A program made the position numbers and the translations under genes. Below the pieces are notes generated by a model. It did no database searches and was not told the origin of the DNA. It saw only the letters and a program-made list of their open reading frames with translations. Positions 30,757 to 35,238 of a stretch of 35,238 nucleotides of DNA are shown one piece after another. Source of the DNA: Chloroflexota bacterium. GTDB taxonomy: Bacteria; Chloroflexota; Anaerolineae; Anaerolineales; Anaerolineaceae. The first letter of the stretch is position 1. Each line of letters starts with the position of its first letter. The stretch covers positions 1-35,238 of the forward strand of contig JAAYUC010000041.1 in the NCBI GenBank assembly GCA_012517865.1, read 5' to 3'.

Positions 30757-31760
30757 GGCAGTTGGTCCTTTTCAAAGTCTTTTTCAATTGGAGCGATGAT
30801 TTCGTTAATGCGGCTCACGTCCAGCCAGTCCGTGTTAGTGTTGCTGGAATACCTGAAACCGTCTGGAAGGGGTTTGCCCAGTTTTTCCCAGGAATGCCCG
30901 AACCACATCGCCGAAGCCGGCTGCACCACAAACATATCCGGCAGTTCCACCGTTGTGCGGGCTTCGTCCTCAGAAATCAGCGTTTCGTGCAGTTTTTCGC
31001 CAGGGCGTATCCCGATAATCTCCACTTCGGCTTCCGGGGCAATGGCTTTGGCCAGGTCCATCATGCTCATGCTGGGAATCTTGGGCACAAACACCTCGCC
31101 ACCTTGCATCTGTTCAATGCAGCGGATGACAAAGCGAACGCCCTGTTCCAGCGATATCCAGAAGCGTGTCATGCGCTCATCGGTGATGGTCAGCCGGCCG
31201 CTTGCGCGCTGCTTGAGAAACAGCGGAACCACGCTGCCGCGCGAACCGACCACATTGCCGTAGCGGGTGCAGGCGATGCGCGTGTTGCGGCCGCCGGCAT
31301 AGGCGTTGCTTTGTATCAGCAGTTTTTCGGCGGCCAGTTTGGTGGCGCCGTAGAGGTTAATTGGATTAACCGCTTTATCCGTGCTGAGCGCGAGGACTTT
31401 TTCCACACCGTTTTCAATCGCGGCGTCGGCCACATTGCTGGAGCCCAGAATATTGGTCTTAATCGCTTCCATGGGATTGTATTCGCAGGCCGGCACCTGT
31501 TTGAGGGCAGCAGCGTGTACGACGATATTCACTCCGTAAAACGCGCGGGACAGTCTGTCGCGGTCGCGCACGTCCCCAATGAAATAACGGATGCTTGGAT
31601 GGTCGTACCCGCTTGTGCGCATCTCGTGCTGCTTCAATTCATCGCGGCTAAAGACGATAATCTTGGCCGGATGGTATTCTTCCACCAGAATTTTGATCAT
31701 TTTCTTCCCGAAGGAACCGGTTCCACCGGTGACCAGGACAACTTTATTGTTCCATTCCAT
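30753..31760 (-). CDS. UDP-N-acetylglucosamine 4,6-dehydratase (PseB-like)
   Basis: The 335-residue extended SDR has VVLVTGGTGSFGKKM (8-22), FSRDELKQHEMR, FIGDVRDRDRLSRA, HAAALKQVPACEYNPMEAIKTN, the active-site LSTDKAVNPINLYGATKLAAEK with Asp-Lys and Tyr-x-x-x-Lys, RYGNVVGSRGSVVP and TRMTRFWISLEQGV with one substitution (ERMTRFWISL). These runs match PseB of pseudaminic acid synthesis, which removes water and inverts C5. The related CapE/FnlA-type enzymes of FucNAc synthesis are close, so which epimer is made cannot be settled here. The next-step aminotransferase PseC is absent. The gene starts after AAGGAG, 24 nt from the preceding methyltransferase. Confidence 0.9.
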   Translation of the reverse strand: MEWNNKVVLVTGGTGSFGKKMIKILVEEYHPAKIIVFSRDELKQHEMRTSGYDHPSIRYFIGDVRDRDRLSRAFYGVNIVVHAAALKQVPACEYNPMEAIKTNILGSSNVADAAIENGVEKVLALSTDKAVNPINLYGATKLAAEKLLIQSNAYAGGRNTRIACTRYGNVVGSRGSVVPLFLKQRASGRLTITDERMTRFWISLEQGVRFVIRCIEQMQGGEVFVPKIPSMSMMDLAKAIAPEAEVEIIGIRPGEKLHETLISEDEARTTVELPDMFVVQPASAMWFGHSWEKLGKPLPDGFRYSSNTNTDWLDVSRINEIIAPIEKDFEKDQLP

Positions 31761-31784
31761 ATGAACTCCTTATTTTGCGGGGCG

Positions 31785-32633
31785 TTAATTTTCAGGTTTC
31801 TTGATGACAATCAATGGGTACTGCCCATTCTCGCCAAAATAGCGGGGGAACCATTCCTCCAGCCGATAAAGTACTCTCAACCAGAATTTACCGCCCCATT
31901 CCGGCTGAATCACCGTGCGCAAAAAGTGCACGCTGACGCTGCGCCAGGTAAGTATCCGGGCTGGCAAACGGCTGCCAACGGTGGCTTTAAACCAGTCCGC
32001 GCTATTTTTTACCACGTAAGTGCCGGCTGGTTTGCTTCCGGTTGGCTTCGCCGGCGTACTTTCGGGCTGTTTCCTGGCCGGAACGCGGCGCAGTTTTTCC
32101 GCCAGACGAATGAGCCTTGTCCAGGTCTTCTTGAGCTTATGCTCCGACCAGCCGTCCACAGTCACCATGGCGCCTCCCGGCGTCAGCCGCTCGTATAAAC
32201 CCAGGTAGCAGCCGGGCTTTTCTTCCGCCGGCAGGTGATGAATGGTGTGCAGCGACACAATGCCGTCAAAAGCCTCGGGCCTGAAGGGCAGGTTGGCGAT
32301 ATCCGCCACCACGCACCAGGCGTGCCCGCCCAACCGGGCTTTGGCCTGCTTTAGGGCGACGAAGGACAAATCCAGGCACACCCGCTTCTCGTAACCGGCC
32401 GAATACTGCAGGTAGGCATCGTACTGCACAGGCCCGGAGCCGGCATCCAGCAAGAAGCGGCCGCTTTTGGGCAGGTGCCGTGCCACGCGCGCGTGCGCTC
32501 TGGCAATGTATTCGGCTGAGACAGGCCGCAAATCCTCATATTGGGCGTTCTGGAAGTTGCCGTCTTCCTCTACCTGCCAGCCCACTTCGTTATAGAAGCG
32601 GCCGATTTCCTGTTTAATGTCTTTTTCGGTCAT
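31785..32633 (-). CDS. SAM-dependent methyltransferase
   Basis: The 282-residue class I methyltransferase has GRFLLDAGSGPVQYD (SAM-binding, near 57-71), LDLSFVALKQAK, VVADIANLPFRPEAFDGIVSLHTIHHLP (near 107-134) and a YERLTPGGAMVTVDG strand, a Methyltransf_11 pattern. A basic and Pro-rich stretch (about 185-205, KQPESTPAKPTGSKP) separates it from a C-terminal tail that could contact a membrane or a glycan. It overlaps the upstream capsule-type gene by 4 nt. In this operon it could methylate a sugar or the lipid-linked polymer, including chain capping before ABC export as in WbdD-type systems. This last idea is inference. Confidence 0.85.
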   Translation of the reverse strand: MTEKDIKQEIGRFYNEVGWQVEEDGNFQNAQYEDLRPVSAEYIARAHARVARHLPKSGRFLLDAGSGPVQYDAYLQYSAGYEKRVCLDLSFVALKQAKARLGGHAWCVVADIANLPFRPEAFDGIVSLHTIHHLPAEEKPGCYLGLYERLTPGGAMVTVDGWSEHKLKKTWTRLIRLAEKLRRVPARKQPESTPAKPTGSKPAGTYVVKNSADWFKATVGSRLPARILTWRSVSVHFLRTVIQPEWGGKFWLRVLYRLEEWFPRYFGENGQYPLIVIKKPEN

Positions 32634-34273
32634 GCGCTCTCCTCTGCTTGCGCGGGCAGTTCGTTCAGCCTTGCCAGTCCGCGGGCGCTCCAGTCCAGCG
32701 GGTCCCCCACCAGGTACCCAAAGGTCGGGGCGTAACGCGCCTGCCCCTCCGGGGAAAGCACAAAGCGCAGCGGCCGGGCGGAAAAATCCTCTGCCAGCCA
32801 GAGCAAATGCCAGGGGAAGGGCAGTGAGAATTCGAAAAAGAACAGATAAGCGTAAAGCCAGGCCTGCTCCACCTGCTGAGGGCTCAGGCGAAAAGCTTCC
32901 GGGTTGCTGATTACGCGCTTAAGCAGGTCCTCGAACGCTTCCCAGGAGTCCGGGTCAAGCGTGAAACCCTTTCCGGCGTAATGGGTTTTTCCGGCCACAA
33001 TCACGGGCAGGCCGGCCATAGCCATTTCCATTCCAACCGTGGTGGTATACACCAGCCCGAAATCCGCGATTTCAACCAAATCGTAGGTATTGGTTTTATC
33101 TCCCGGGAGAATGAGGCGAATGTTATCGGGCAGCTGCGGGAACTTCGCGTTGATTACATCCACCATGGAAGTGCCGTGCGTGAGCAATTCACCTGGATGC
33201 ACGCGCACCACCAGCTGCGCTTCGGGATGCCGCGCAAAGTAATCAATCGCGCCCACAATCCAATCCGCCATCGTCGCGGATATGCGCTGTCGCCCCAGCG
33301 TCAGGCTGTCCCCCAACACATTGGTTGCCAGCAAAGCCACCGGGCGCGCGTCAAGGTTTAGATTTTCGCGCACCTTTGAGGCGCCTTGCAATGGGGTCTG
33401 CTGCCATTGACGGGCAAAGTTGCCCCACAATCTGGCATTGCGGCGGGCGGCATAAAGATTCAGCATCGCGCCGCGTGCGGCCGCGGGCAGCGGCTGCCCG
33501 CCCAGCGCCTGCCAGAGCTCGCGGGTATTATGCGACATGATTTCATCGTCCTGCGCCAGCCAGATTCGTTCGCGCTGGTCGGCAAATTCAAATGTCACCA
33601 CCCGCAGGCCCAGCATGCGCGCTATCCGGTAAGCCACGCCCATTTCGAGGATGGTGCCGTTGGGCACTATCAGAACATCCGGCTTTTCATCGCGCAGCCA
33701 GGCGTAAAGAGCCCCGGCTGCATGCAGATTGCGGGCGTAGCGCAGGCGGTAAAGCGTGGAGCTTTTATCCGTTTCTTCCACCTGCAGGGTGTACTGTGTG
33801 TCATAATCCGCGACCTGCTCCACCGCGCGCAGCGCCTCAGCTGGGAGCTGCCCGGGCGGAAAGCTCTCCCCCGCAAGCGGGGTAAGCCGCAGCCAGTCTT
33901 TCGCTTCCGCGAAGACCGCGCGGGTATACAGGTCCTGTCGGCGCAGGTCAAAGGGGCTAATTTCCTTATCCCATTCCGCGTAAGGCAGATACGCCAGGTT
34001 CACGCTGTGCCCCTGGCCGGCCAGCGCCAGGCCAATTAGCGCGCTTTCTTCAATCCAATAGTGCAAAGAAGCAAACAAACAAACTTTTTTGGGGTCCTTT
34101 GGGACGAGGGCGCCGCTCGAAAGGTCGGCAGCTGCCTGGGGCAGCACCGCTTTTAAGCTTTCCAGCTCGTAATGCGCCGACCAGGGTTTGCGCTTTCCGC
34201 GCAGCTGCCAGTAGATATCCGCGCCAAGAGGCAGGTCGTCCAGCAGGGTTTTCATGCGCTGTCGTATGCCCAC
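32630..34273 (-). CDS. Capsule-type GT-B protein
   Basis: The 547-residue protein has LLATNVLGDSLTLGRQ (near 310), LVVRVHPGELLTHG (RxHPxE, near 345), an aspartate-rich DLVEIADFGLVYTTTVGMEMAMAGLPVIVAGKTHYAGKGF region (near 395-430) and a C-terminal helical tail. This is the same family as the cysteine-cluster protein at 17732-19348, without that cluster. The family contains Kdo-transferase and export-associated capsule proteins. A GTG at 34279 is possible, but AGGAG lies directly against it. The GTG at 34273 has AGGAG 5 nt upstream and is chosen. It starts 2 nt after the ABC-ATPase stop, so it may work next to the exporter. Confidence 0.8.
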   Translation of the reverse strand: MGIRQRMKTLLDDLPLGADIYWQLRGKRKPWSAHYELESLKAVLPQAAADLSSGALVPKDPKKVCLFASLHYWIEESALIGLALAGQGHSVNLAYLPYAEWDKEISPFDLRRQDLYTRAVFAEAKDWLRLTPLAGESFPPGQLPAEALRAVEQVADYDTQYTLQVEETDKSSTLYRLRYARNLHAAGALYAWLRDEKPDVLIVPNGTILEMGVAYRIARMLGLRVVTFEFADQRERIWLAQDDEIMSHNTRELWQALGGQPLPAAARGAMLNLYAARRNARLWGNFARQWQQTPLQGASKVRENLNLDARPVALLATNVLGDSLTLGRQRISATMADWIVGAIDYFARHPEAQLVVRVHPGELLTHGTSMVDVINAKFPQLPDNIRLILPGDKTNTYDLVEIADFGLVYTTTVGMEMAMAGLPVIVAGKTHYAGKGFTLDPDSWEAFEDLLKRVISNPEAFRLSPQQVEQAWLYAYLFFFEFSLPFPWHLLWLAEDFSARPLRFVLSPEGQARYAPTFGYLVGDPLDWSARGLARLNELPAQAEESA

Positions 34274-34275
34274 GC

Positions 34276-35238
<963 letters not shown>

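Overview
The window looks like a chromosomal segment from a free-living bacterium of moderately high GC. My best guess is Chloroflexota, class Anaerolineae. The grounds are indirect: a secreted seven-bladed FG-GAP protein ending in the tail YIPLLLK, a lipoprotein with a short Pro/Thr linker after the lipobox, and the general style of the genes. No rRNA, tRNA, CRISPR array or transposase gene was seen, so the placement is inference.

Positions 1-12298 are mostly housekeeping and regulatory. On the minus strand lie an SLC13-type permease with two RCK_C domains, an ADP-ribosylglycohydrolase paired with an HD hydrolase, a small membrane protein behind a lone imidazolonepropionase (hutI), an OmpR-type two-component system, and a secreted FG-GAP protein. 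mutS2 reads on the plus strand and ends at a strong bidirectional terminator. A plus-strand gene tail of 43 codons including the stop opens the window.

Positions 12299-14052 hold two tandem family 2 glycosyltransferases with their own promoter. They are separated from the next operon by about 430 bp containing two and a half copies of an 80-bp palindromic repeat.

Positions 14482-35238 are one long minus-strand operon of 20 tightly packed genes, read from right to left. Many junctions overlap by 1-7 nt or lie within 24 nt. It begins off the right edge with a Wzt-type ABC exporter ATPase. It then encodes surface-glycan building: a PseB-like UDP-GlcNAc 4,6-dehydratase, an RmlD-like reductase, two sialic/legionaminic-type synthases (one complete, one without its SAF domain), and three different CMP-sugar activating enzymes. 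Of these, one is fused to a HAD phosphatase and one to a methyltransferase. The operon also has a PtmA-like SDR, a Gfo/Idh oxidoreductase, a 2-hydroxyacid dehydrogenase with another SDR, two capsule-type GT-B proteins, several glycosyltransferases, a DUF115/Maf-like protein, a methyltransferase and a lipoprotein. Together they suggest synthesis and ABC-dependent export of a polysaccharide carrying two or more CMP-activated nonulosonic (or other 2-ulosonic) acids. The aminotransferase, N-acetyltransferase and UDP-sugar hydrolase of the known pathways are not in the window.

A separate signal is that four transcription-unit starts (3544, 5022, 7136, 14052) have TATAAT or TACAAT exactly 6 nt before the ATG and no Shine-Dalgarno sequence, which predicts leaderless mRNAs.
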